DNA from: JAVBMC01 sp031552845
GTDB lineage: Bacteria; Verrucomicrobiota; Kiritimatiellia; RFP12; DVOR01
Assembly (NCBI GenBank): GCA_031552845.1
Contig: JAVBMC010000078.1
Location: 1-33,501, forward strand
Reading direction: 5' to 3'
Length of the DNA: 33,501 nucleotides
The notes beneath the pieces are model-generated. The model saw nothing but the letters and a program-made list of their open reading frames with translations, searched no databases and had not been told where the DNA came from. The position numbers and the translations under genes are program-made. Below are positions 16,388 through 24,225 of this stretch, piece by piece. How positions within the stretch are numbered: position 1 is the first letter of the stretch; every line of letters begins with the position of its first letter.

Positions 16388-17025
16388 TGAGCGTGCAGAA
16401 GATTAAAGTTTTGTTGGTTGACGATCACATGGTAGTGCGGATGGGACTCACTGCGGTACTTCGCTTCGAGAAAGATATTGCGGTTGTCGGTGAAGCGGAA
16501 GACGGACGGCAGGGCGTCGAGGCGTTCCAGCAGCTGAAGCCGGATGTTGTCGTAATTGATCTACGGATGCCGGTGATGGATGGGATTGAAGCCATTGCCG
16601 CGATTACTCAACAGACTCCTGATGCCAGGATACTGATCCTCACCTCATTTGAAGACCCCTTGGATATCCGCCGCGCATTTACACTGGGCGCGAAAGGATG
16701 TATCTTAAAGAACTCCTCCCGCGGTGACTTGGCAACGGCAATCCGCACAGTAGCTAAAGGCGGGCGTTACGTATCGCCGGAGGTGGAGCAGCAATTGCGC
16801 ATTGCAGAAGAACTGCCGGTGCTGACCGACCGCCAGCGGGAAGTCCTGCAGCTGCTGGCACGCGGCTTGACCAATCGCGATATCGGTGTTTGCCTTGATA
16901 TATCACTCGACGGCGTTAAAGCCCATCTCGGCGTCATTTACACCAAACTCGGCGTGGCCGACCGTGCTGAAGCCGTCGCTGTCGGCCTCAAGCTCCGCCT
17001 CATCCGCAACTGGGGCGACGCCTGA
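16387..17025 (+). CDS. NarL/FixJ-type response regulator
   Basis: 212 residues. The receiver domain has the acidic pair Asp12/Asp13 (LLVDDH), phospho-acceptor Asp58 (VVVIDLRMPVMDG), Thr/Ser in LILTSF and Lys in KGCILKNS. The LuxR-type helix-turn-helix is at ~145-190 (LTDRQREVLQLLARGLTNRD then GVKAHLGVIYTKLGV). ATG 16387 overlaps the kinase stop by one base; AAGGAG (16378-16383) is only three bases away, so GTG 16393 is an alternative start. It completes the operon glycosidase-kinase-regulator, suggesting control of glycan use; the targets are unknown. No strong terminator follows. Confidence 0.94.
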   Translation: MSVQKIKVLLVDDHMVVRMGLTAVLRFEKDIAVVGEAEDGRQGVEAFQQLKPDVVVIDLRMPVMDGIEAIAAITQQTPDARILILTSFEDPLDIRRAFTLGAKGCILKNSSRGDLATAIRTVAKGGRYVSPEVEQQLRIAEELPVLTDRQREVLQLLARGLTNRDIGVCLDISLDGVKAHLGVIYTKLGVADRAEAVAVGLKLRLIRNWGDA

Positions 17026-17251
17026 GTTAATGATGTTGATTTTTGCGCGACGGTATGATTGCAATGGTTTTGCCGAAACCTTCCCTCTGCCTTTTAATAG
17101 TAGGGTTGACGGAGGGGGTGAGCGTTGAAATGCGTTGTTTGGCGTGTTGTTCCCTGAAATAGATAGATTTTGTTGGTGGAGAGGGGTCAGCGGGTATTTT
17201 TTCTGATCTCGAAAATCATGTTAAAAGCGGGGTGTGTTTGCGGGTGATTGT

Positions 17252-17470
17252 GTCCGTGATTGGAGTCACTCGCGGACGCAAGTGGGGGTGACTTTCGGAC
17301 GCTTGTACTTTCAGGGACAGGTACGAGTGAGTGTACAGGGTAGACGCCTTCAACTTCAAAGGCACGTACGACTCGTACTCAACCGTACCTACGAGTGAGT
17401 TTGCCTCGTAGGCGCGAGGTTTCGCTGTAAGCGCACGTCTTTGGGTTTGAAGACGTCCGCGACTCAAATC
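17252..17470. repeat. Array 3: about ten degenerate 21-24-bp units with GTAC / ACGAGT dyads
   Basis: A word of the form NACG recurs at about 17253, 17275, 17298, 17322, 17343, 17367, 17390, 17411 and 17434 (steps 21-24). The dyads include GTGA..TCAC (centre 17262.5), GTAC (17306.5), GTAC-8-GTAC (17328.5), GCCTT..AAGGC (17354.5), GTAC (17376.5), CCTACGAG..CTCGTAGG (17388-17412) and ACGTCTT..AAGACGT (17435-17456). TACGAGTGAGT occurs twice (17322-17332, 17390-17400). This array is more degenerate than the others. Non-coding. The stretch 17026-17251 before it shows nothing I can support beyond a weak GGTTT..AAACC hairpin at 17065-17079. Confidence 0.55.
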
Positions 17471-17516
17471 GAAAAAGGAAACCCGTTCTTTGCCGTAGTG
17501 TTCAGCAGAAAGTTCA

Positions 17517-17643
17517 AGTGAATCAAAAGCAGGTTTCTGCGCGTGTTTTTGGAGAAGGGGAGTTACCTCTTCCCTGTTATCTGCTGCTTTTGTGTTCAGG
17601 GGCAGCCAGTGCTGTTGAAAATAGCTATAAGCTTCAATTCACT
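17517..17643. other. Nested inverted repeats, possible structured RNA or mobile-element remnant
   Basis: An outer pair AGTGAAT (17517-17523) / ATTCACT (17637-17643) abuts an inner 9-bp pair CAAAAGCAG (17524-17532) / CTGCTTTTG (17584-17592). A smaller CAGC..GCTG hairpin lies near 17603-17614. No open frame with an SD is present. It could be a folded RNA or a remnant of a small mobile element. Confidence 0.3.
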
Positions 17644-17719
17644 CAACATCATCGGTTCATCACCTTATAGCGCTCGTTCAGCATCTGACGGCTACTTCGT
17701 AAAATATGATCCACAAATC

Positions 17720-17754
17720 TTAGGCTTGACAAGTGAGCCTAAAAGTAGGATAAT
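17720..17754 (+). promoter_or_regulatory. Promoter of the giant surface protein, with overlapping dyad
   Basis: Consensus -35 TTGACA (17726-17731), 17-base spacer, -10 GATAAT (17749-17754). An inverted repeat TTAGGCT (17720-17726) / AGCCTAA (17736-17742) straddles the -35 box and spacer, as an operator would. Confidence 0.65.
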
Positions 17755-17761
17755 CCTTCCG

Positions 17762-17816
17762 TTCCTCGTATGAGGAAAGACATAGCCGGGGGCTTCCCCC
17801 GGATGCGAAATTTCGC
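17762..17816 (+). promoter_or_regulatory. Three consecutive hairpins at the 5' end of the giant gene's leader
   Basis: TTCCTC-GTAT-GAGGAA (17762-17777), CCGGGGG-CTT-CCCCCGG (17786-17802; seven G-C pairs) and the palindrome GCGAAATTTCGC (17805-17816) lie right after the predicted transcription start in a leader of ~255 bases. No T-run follows, so they are not terminators; they could stabilise the mRNA or act in control. Confidence 0.5.
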
Positions 17817-18018
17817 GCAACAACGCTCGTCAGAAAACTAGCACTTTTACGCATTGGGCAATTGTTGTGGAGATGTGTCATATTTTGGGCACATCTCTGC
17901 AGTGGTGTGCTCAATGCAGGCTGTGCTAGGCCTTCTGATGGGGCATCAATGGAGGGATGTGCCTTTTCTCTGCACGGCCATTCCCCGGAAGAAAAAAAGC
18001 AACATGAAGGGTCGCCAC

Positions 18019-21000
18019 ATGAAATTACTCACAGCAAGCATCGCCACACTGTTCCTCGCACTGTGTACACATTCCGCATCAGCCGCCACATGGTATGTCG
18101 ATGCCTCCCGCCCCGATGACAGCGGTGACGGTTCTGCCTGGGCAACTGCCAAACATACAATCCAAGCAGCGATTGATGGTGCATTGTCTGGAGACACAAT
18201 ATTTGTTACCAATGGCGTCTACGCACCTATTACTGCAAGCAAGTTGATTACCATTCGAAGTATGAATGGTGCTGATGTAACTATGATTGATGGTGGTGGC
18301 ACCAATCGTTGCGCTGACTTGTCTACGCAGAGTTATGGTGTGCAAGTTACACTGATCGGATTTACACTCAAAAATGGTTATCTTTACTCTAGCGACTGGC
18401 TGGGAGGTGCAGGGGTTTCTGGTGGCATACTCAATTCTTGTATTTTATCAAATAATGTATGTGAGGCCAGTGATTCATATGGCGGGTTTGGTGGTGGAGC
18501 TGAGAATGCTGCATTAAATAATTGCCTGCTGATTGAGAACACAAGTACGACGGCCAATGGTGGTGGCACGTATTCCTGCAATCTCAACAATTGCACGGTG
18601 GTTAATAATAATGGTGGCGGAACCCATGGCGGTAATTTGAACAATTGTATTGTTTGGAATAATGATGAGTATGATTGTTACGGAGGCACCCTTCAAAATT
18701 GCTGTGCCAAGGATTGGAGATTCTACATTGGTAATTACAACTATGGTCATGAAGAAACGGCAAATGCACTTCACTATAGCGTTGGAAATAATATAAACGT
18801 TGACCCCCTGTTCATAGACCCTAGCAGTAATGACTTCCGCTTGCACATGAACTCACCCTGTGTTAACGCCGGGAAGAACAACCTAGTAGTTGGACTCGTT
18901 GACTTAAATGGGAGCATTCGTGTGCAAGGCTATTTTGCTGATATGGGAGCTTATGAATCCTCAATGTCGGGCTACACTATAGCGGTTGACATTGAAGGTG
19001 CAGGAGCGGTTGTTGCACGAACACAATCTGTTGTTATAGGCGAAAATGTTACATTGATCGCAACAGAAGTCGAACGTGCTTTTCGTGGATGGTATGTAGA
19101 CGATGAGTTGCGTTCTGTTGAATTAATATGGACGCTATTAAACGTTCAATCCAATATGACGGTAAAAGCCGTGTTTGATTGTTTGCACGTTGATTCCAAC
19201 CGCCCTGACGATAGTGGTGACGGCCTCACATGGGGCACGGCCAAGAAAAGCATTCAGGCCGCAATTGATGCGTCTGTCGCTATCGATACAATCTATGTTG
19301 CCGATGGCGTCTACTCAGCAATTGTTGCGACAAATCACATCTTAAACATCAAAAGTCTCAATGGAGCCGCAAATGCAATTATTGATGGTGACGGGATACA
19401 ACGTTGTGCAAATTTACATGTTGAAGCTCTCCGTGTGTATTACCCCTACACGCAAACGCAATTAACCGGTTTCACACTCGCTAATGGTGTAGCGGTTAAT
19501 GAGGATAACTTATACCCGTCTTCTTTCGACAAATGTGGGGGAGGGGCTCTTTATGGAATACTTTATGACTGCATTCTTGAAAATAATCTAGCAGAGGGTG
19601 ATGGCGGGGGTGCTTATGGAAGCACATTAGACAGTTGTTTCTTAATCGGCAACAGTGCGTACCTTGGTGGAGGTGGAGCTGATTGCATGTTTAATAATTG
19701 TATGGTCATTTCAAACACAGCCTTTGTCGGAGGCGGAATGGCTCGTTTCTGCGGGGCAATGAATTCAAAGTTTCTGTACAATACAGCTTACATAGGAGGT
19801 GGTGCGGGAACCATTGGGGGATCATATAACTATGGACAGGAAATACCAATAGTAAACTGCTTATTTGCAAATAACAAAGCCTATACTGGTGGTGGGATTG
19901 ATGGACGTATTGTTATTCTATTTAACTGTACTATTACTGATAATGCGGCAACATTCGGCGGTGGTGTCTGGATTGAGAGTGCTCATGATTATCCTATAAA
20001 CGGCTATGCGTTCAATAGCATTATCTGGGGTAATTATGCTACGGGTGCGATAGACTCCTATATGGTATTTCTAGACCACAGCTGTACAGGCGATGATCTG
20101 TTGTTTCATAACAACAGCATTATTGCCGATCCATTGTTTGTAGATGCTGATAACGGAGATTATCGACTGCAAGACGGCTCACCTTGCATTGACACTGGTA
20201 GTTATGAAATATTCTTTGAACATTCTAGCTTCTGCGGCGAATTTAATGTTTCTTATCTAACTAAGCAAGACGTGATTGCCACATTAAGTGACCTATCTGG
20301 CGATCAACGGTTACAAGGGACTCAAATCGATATGGGAGCTTACGAAGGTGGGGTAGATGTCCCAAGCAATTTTCCTCCATATACTGAAACCGTTGATGGC
20401 ATAGCATATACCTACTATATTTTGAATGGGGAGTCAACTATTGGTAATGGTTCTACCGCAGCCATTAATATAAACACAATAGGCGAGTTGAATATTCCTT
20501 CAACGCTTGGTGGTTATCCCGTTACAACTATTGACAACCGAGCGTTTGCCAACTGCACACATATAACATCTGTTACAATACCCAATAGTGTTTTGAATTT
20601 GGGAGCCAATGTGTTCGAAAATTGCAGGAACGTTACAAATATTAACCTCTCGCAAAGTTTAACGATCCTTCGAGCGGGCACCTTTTATAATTGCGCAAGT
20701 CTTCGATCTATTGTGTTGCCTGACATGATTCGAAAACTCACTGATAATGATACGAGCACAGGACTTTTATATAATCCAATTGATGGTGAGCCCATTCCGG
20801 GATGTTTCACTGCATGCTCTGCACTTCAATCTATACACTTGTCTACAAACTTACAACATATCGGCACCTTTTCATTTAGAGGGTGTTCTAGTTTGCCGCA
20901 AATAACTATTCCTGCATCAGTGAAGACAATTGGGGTTGGCATTTTCAATAACTGCCAAGCACTGACAAATGTTCAGTATCTGGGACAAGCACCTACGATA

Positions 21001-23457
21001 GCGTCAAATCCAGCATGGGTAAGTTACAACCCAATAACAGGAGAATCCATTGGAATGTATGTCGGAACTCCTCTAAATTTAATTACGTGGGTTAGGTTTG
21101 GTTCAATAGGATGGGACGAAAATATTCTCTCAATGGATCTGCCCTTAGTATGGCCGCAGCAGGGCATGGAATGGCAATACCAGCTCGGCTACAATCCGTT
21201 TTCTGGAGAGTTCATTGATGACTGGCGTACTCTATATCTTAATCTCACAACCGGGGGCTTAATTGATGGCGGACGAGCAATCCGTCACTATGTCGGAACT
21301 CCTGTGAACATCACGCTTAATGGCAATGGTGGTTCACCGAACAAAGCAACACAGTCACTCAACGCTGTTACTTTCTACGGGAGGTTACCAACACCGACGC
21401 GTAACGGACATGTGTTCATGGGTTGGTTCACCGCTCCTCTTGGTGGAGATGAGATCAATGAAAACGCCATCGTCCCAGAGATCGACATCAACCTTTACGC
21501 TCATTGGGCAAAGGGTTACACCTTAACACTCAATAATGCTATTGCAGAGGATACTTTTCTGGTAGCTGGGGCAACAGTTGAAGTGTCTGCTTCTACCGAA
21601 CTTGCTCACCAAGAGTTTCAGTATTGGGTTGTATCACCGGCAGGAATAAGTCTGGGGGATACGTTTGATCTAAGCTGTGGAGTCGTACGAATAACAATGC
21701 CTGCAACGAATGTAACCCTAACTGCTGTATTTGCTGAATATCCAGGGGAAGTGCAGGTGGAATGGGTTCCTAATGATCCCAGCAAAACCGTCACAAACGT
21801 ACAGTGGTCAATGGATCGCCGGACATGGCATGACATGAATGAACTACCATGGTTAATATCAGGAACTTATACGTTTTATTTTCAATCAAAGGACAACCAA
21901 TGGTTTTTACCCGCATCCCAGAAAATAACATTAAACGCTGAAGGTGAAGACAGCTTTTACATAGCGATTAACTGCGAGTTTGCTCCGGCGTTTGATGGTA
22001 ATACGTTGGATGGTGCTACCGACCCGAACAGCGATCAAGGTCAATGGAATGAGGAGAGCGGTCAGCTGGATTGGACGGGTTTGCGTGTCGGTCTGCGGGC
22101 GAAGCTGGGTCCGTTGCCATTACAAGCCAACGCGACATCCGTCAAGCTGAAGAGCGGTAAGCTCCCTACAGGTCTCAAGCTGCTGACGATTGATAATCAA
22201 GTCTATCTGTCGGGCATTCCGACCAAGGCCGGAACCTATCCCGCAGTCCTGCAAGCGATGGAGGGAAGAAAGACCGGAGCCTTGCTTCCTGTAGTTTGGA
22301 CAGTTCAAGACCTGCCAACCGAATACATCGGCACCTTTAACGGCCTCTATACGGCCACAACCAATGACATTACCCGCCACAGCACTTTGACTCTGACAGT
22401 CGCCAAGACGGGTAAGCTGACTGGTTCGGTGAGTTTGGGTGGTAAGAAGTACTCACTCAAGGCCGATGCGTTTGATGCGATTGATTATGATACCGAAGCC
22501 ATGTCAGTCACCAATGCCGCGTTTATCTGCACCAGCCCCAAGCTCACCAATGCGATCACCTTGGCGGTTAGTGCGAATGAATTCGGATTGGGCGTGGCAG
22601 ATGTAGCAGCCTTGGTGGATGGTGCCAACGTTTATGACGGTCAGGCTGTCCGTAATGGTTGGAGCGATAAGGTGAAGATGGAAATCCGCACCAACGCTTT
22701 GACGTGGGCAAAGGGATATTACACCTTGGCGCTCTATCCGGAAGATAACGATCTCGACATCTACGGCGCGGGGTATATCACCCTCACAGTCGATGCCAAG
22801 GGCGCAGTCAAAGCCTCCGGCAAGCTCGCCGATGGCACGGCGGTTTCTGGCAGCAGCGTGTTGCTTGTAAAAGCGGCAGATGATGTGAGTGCAGTTATTG
22901 CTCTATCTCCCAGTGCCTACAAAGGCGGGGAGTTCTATCTCAACGTCAGGTTCATCCAAGACGCCCAACCGCGTGTTGAAACTGTGGAAACCGTCAACTG
23001 GGTCAACACTGTCACAACCACCACCTCCAATGGTCCCTTTGAGCGTAAGCCGGAAGTCAAAGGCGGATGGTACAGCCAACTCACCAGCCTCTACAGCGTC
23101 TACGACACCAGCTATGATCCTGAGAATCCTTACAAGCTTGAATTGAGCGCAGATGCGATTACCACCGCAGTTTCGATGCAATTCAACGCCAAGGGAACCG
23201 GAGTCGACGCCCTCTCCAAAACCAACAACCCCTACAACGTCAAACTGACGCTCACGCCCAAGACAGGGCTCTTCAGCGGCAGCTTCAACGAAACAGGCGT
23301 CAAAACAGCCTACAAACTCTACGGCATCCTGACTCCCTACCTCGTGACCGACACCGACGACACCGCAGGTCTCGGCTTCTACAGCATCCCTGTAATCGCA
23401 CCCAAGACGCAACGTTCGGAGCTGTTCCGATTGACGACCGAGGCGGTGGAACCGTAG
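18019..23457 (+). CDS. Giant secreted beta-helix / BspA-repeat surface protein
   Basis: 1,812 residues. The start at 18019 gives signal peptide MKLLTASIATLFLALCTHSASA, with AAGGG seven bases upstream; ATG 18004 is an alternative. Two homologous parallel beta-helix units begin near residues 25 and 389: YVDASRPDDSGDG with IQAAID and GVY, and HVDSNRPDDSGDG with the same spacing. Each ends in an SPC-rich DMGAYE motif. BspA-type leucine-rich repeats follow (~793-1000: FANCTHITSVTIPNSV). Next are an InlB/Flg_new-type repeat (~1097-1165: GWFTAPLGGDEINENA) and another bacterial-repeat-like domain (to ~1240). The last ~480 residues hold putative Ig-like and beta-rich segments (GTFNGLYTATTND, FSGSFNETG). 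DNA up to ~22,000 is AT-rich (33% GC in one 60-base sample), whereas the last 1.4 kb is GC-rich (58% in another). Likely surface-exposed adhesin or glycan-binding protein; no anchor or catalytic motif is identified. Confidence 0.9.
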   Translation: MKLLTASIATLFLALCTHSASAATWYVDASRPDDSGDGSAWATAKHTIQAAIDGALSGDTIFVTNGVYAPITASKLITIRSMNGADVTMIDGGGTNRCADLSTQSYGVQVTLIGFTLKNGYLYSSDWLGGAGVSGGILNSCILSNNVCEASDSYGGFGGGAENAALNNCLLIENTSTTANGGGTYSCNLNNCTVVNNNGGGTHGGNLNNCIVWNNDEYDCYGGTLQNCCAKDWRFYIGNYNYGHEETANALHYSVGNNINVDPLFIDPSSNDFRLHMNSPCVNAGKNNLVVGLVDLNGSIRVQGYFADMGAYESSMSGYTIAVDIEGAGAVVARTQSVVIGENVTLIATEVERAFRGWYVDDELRSVELIWTLLNVQSNMTVKAVFDCLHVDSNRPDDSGDGLTWGTAKKSIQAAIDASVAIDTIYVADGVYSAIVATNHILNIKSLNGAANAIIDGDGIQRCANLHVEALRVYYPYTQTQLTGFTLANGVAVNEDNLYPSSFDKCGGGALYGILYDCILENNLAEGDGGGAYGSTLDSCFLIGNSAYLGGGGADCMFNNCMVISNTAFVGGGMARFCGAMNSKFLYNTAYIGGGAGTIGGSYNYGQEIPIVNCLFANNKAYTGGGIDGRIVILFNCTITDNAATFGGGVWIESAHDYPINGYAFNSIIWGNYATGAIDSYMVFLDHSCTGDDLLFHNNSIIADPLFVDADNGDYRLQDGSPCIDTGSYEIFFEHSSFCGEFNVSYLTKQDVIATLSDLSGDQRLQGTQIDMGAYEGGVDVPSNFPPYTETVDGIAYTYYILNGESTIGNGSTAAININTIGELNIPSTLGGYPVTTIDNRAFANCTHITSVTIPNSVLNLGANVFENCRNVTNINLSQSLTILRAGTFYNCASLRSIVLPDMIRKLTDNDTSTGLLYNPIDGEPIPGCFTACSALQSIHLSTNLQHIGTFSFRGCSSLPQITIPASVKTIGVGIFNNCQALTNVQYLGQAPTIASNPAWVSYNPITGESIGMYVGTPLNLITWVRFGSIGWDENILSMDLPLVWPQQGMEWQYQLGYNPFSGEFIDDWRTLYLNLTTGGLIDGGRAIRHYVGTPVNITLNGNGGSPNKATQSLNAVTFYGRLPTPTRNGHVFMGWFTAPLGGDEINENAIVPEIDINLYAHWAKGYTLTLNNAIAEDTFLVAGATVEVSASTELAHQEFQYWVVSPAGISLGDTFDLSCGVVRITMPATNVTLTAVFAEYPGEVQVEWVPNDPSKTVTNVQWSMDRRTWHDMNELPWLISGTYTFYFQSKDNQWFLPASQKITLNAEGEDSFYIAINCEFAPAFDGNTLDGATDPNSDQGQWNEESGQLDWTGLRVGLRAKLGPLPLQANATSVKLKSGKLPTGLKLLTIDNQVYLSGIPTKAGTYPAVLQAMEGRKTGALLPVVWTVQDLPTEYIGTFNGLYTATTNDITRHSTLTLTVAKTGKLTGSVSLGGKKYSLKADAFDAIDYDTEAMSVTNAAFICTSPKLTNAITLAVSANEFGLGVADVAALVDGANVYDGQAVRNGWSDKVKMEIRTNALTWAKGYYTLALYPEDNDLDIYGAGYITLTVDAKGAVKASGKLADGTAVSGSSVLLVKAADDVSAVIALSPSAYKGGEFYLNVRFIQDAQPRVETVETVNWVNTVTTTTSNGPFERKPEVKGGWYSQLTSLYSVYDTSYDPENPYKLELSADAITTAVSMQFNAKGTGVDALSKTNNPYNVKLTLTPKTGLFSGSFNETGVKTAYKLYGILTPYLVTDTDDTAGLGFYSIPVIAPKTQRSELFRLTTEAVEP

Positions 23458-23469
23458 GAGAGTAGAGTG

Positions 23470-23495
23470 TCTCACGCGGAGACGCGGAGGCGCGG
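23470..23495. repeat. Third copy of the TCACGCGGAG element
   Basis: TCTCACGCGGAGACGCGGAG (23470-23489) and a further GCGCGG repeat the element at 1212-1229 and 1296-1314. A second low-complexity word (CGACGGGGACGCCGGCG) follows at about 23514-23530. Confidence 0.6.
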
Positions 23496-23540
23496 AAAGT
23501 GAGACAGAAATGCCGACGGGGACGCCGGCGCTCCCAGGAA

Positions 23541-23578
23541 AATAAAAAGGGCGCGGGTAATCCGCGCCCTTTCTTTTG
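23541..23578. terminator. Bidirectional intrinsic terminator
   Basis: AAAGGGCGCGG (23546-23556) pairs perfectly with CCGCGCCCTTT (23562-23572), loop GTAAT, flanked by an A-rich left side and CTTTT on the right. It serves the giant gene on + and the zinc-ribbon operon on -, which converge here. Confidence 0.88.
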
Positions 23579-23605
23579 CAAAAGATATTGTCTACCATCT
23601 TTTGT

Positions 23606-24217
23606 TTATTCGGTTTTGTTGTCCTCAATGGTTTCGTCGCTTTGCTCGCTGGGTGTTTCTACTACGGCAGTGGCGTCGATGGACTCTGCGTTTCCAGTTT
23701 CAATAGTTGCGGCGAGGTGATGGGTTCCGCTGAGCAGGGCGACGACTTGCTGCTGCACCTGTCCGATTTGGTCGAGCCGCAGCTTGGGGTCGAACACGAT
23801 AAATGTATCGCCCGTGGCTTTGTGTTCGTAGACGCGCAGGATACCTTGTTCATGCGGACGGGCATCGCGTTCGATCAACTGTTTGCTACGCTCTAACATG
23901 ACGGCCAGCACGTAGACTACGTTCTGCATCTCAGGGTCTTCCAGGGCGATCAAGCGGCGCAGGAGCGCTTCGGCATTTTCTTTCTTGACGGGCTCTTCCT
24001 TCACTTGCCTGACGGGCGCGGTGTATTCACTTTCCCATGCGCTGAAAGGAACCCATTGTGGGCGTGCTGTCTTCCAGCAGACGGTGCAGTAGTCAAAACG
24101 TTCATAGCCGGCTTCAGTTTCTTTGAGCGCGGAGACAAATCCCGCTTTATCCTGAAACGCGGTTGCACAGCCTGCGCAGGCGGTTGAGGCGGGGCGGATA
24201 TTCCATTCTTGTGCCAT
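23606..24217 (-). CDS. Conserved zinc-ribbon protein of unknown function
   Basis: 203 residues. The N-terminal ~50 residues contain two CxxC pairs, Cys14/Cys17 (CAGC) and Cys44/Cys47 (YCTVCW), a treble-clef or rubredoxin-like zinc site. A basic/acidic linker with KEEPVKKENAEALLRRL follows. The middle is helical (VVYVLAVMLERSKQLIERD), then a conserved-looking block LRVYEHKATGDTFIVFDPKL. The last ~45 residues are acidic and Thr/Ser-rich. I have a memory of similar proteins in other PVC bacteria but no named family. The ATG follows the AsmA-like gene stop by eight bases, so translation is probably coupled. Cytoplasmic; no signal peptide. Confidence 0.75.
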   Translation of the reverse strand: MAQEWNIRPASTACAGCATAFQDKAGFVSALKETEAGYERFDYCTVCWKTARPQWVPFSAWESEYTAPVRQVKEEPVKKENAEALLRRLIALEDPEMQNVVYVLAVMLERSKQLIERDARPHEQGILRVYEHKATGDTFIVFDPKLRLDQIGQVQQQVVALLSGTHHLAATIETGNAESIDATAVVETPSEQSDETIEDNKTE

Positions 24218-24225
24218 GAGGTTCT

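Noticed and set aside
17762..17802. RNase P RNA or transcription attenuator, suggested by GAGGAAAG and the G/C hairpin
   Set aside because: The bases after GAGGAAAG do not follow the RNase P signature and no T-run follows the hairpin.
22903..23628. 241-codon minus-strand frame opposite the end of the giant gene
   Set aside because: It runs through the bidirectional terminator and mirrors the giant gene's codons.
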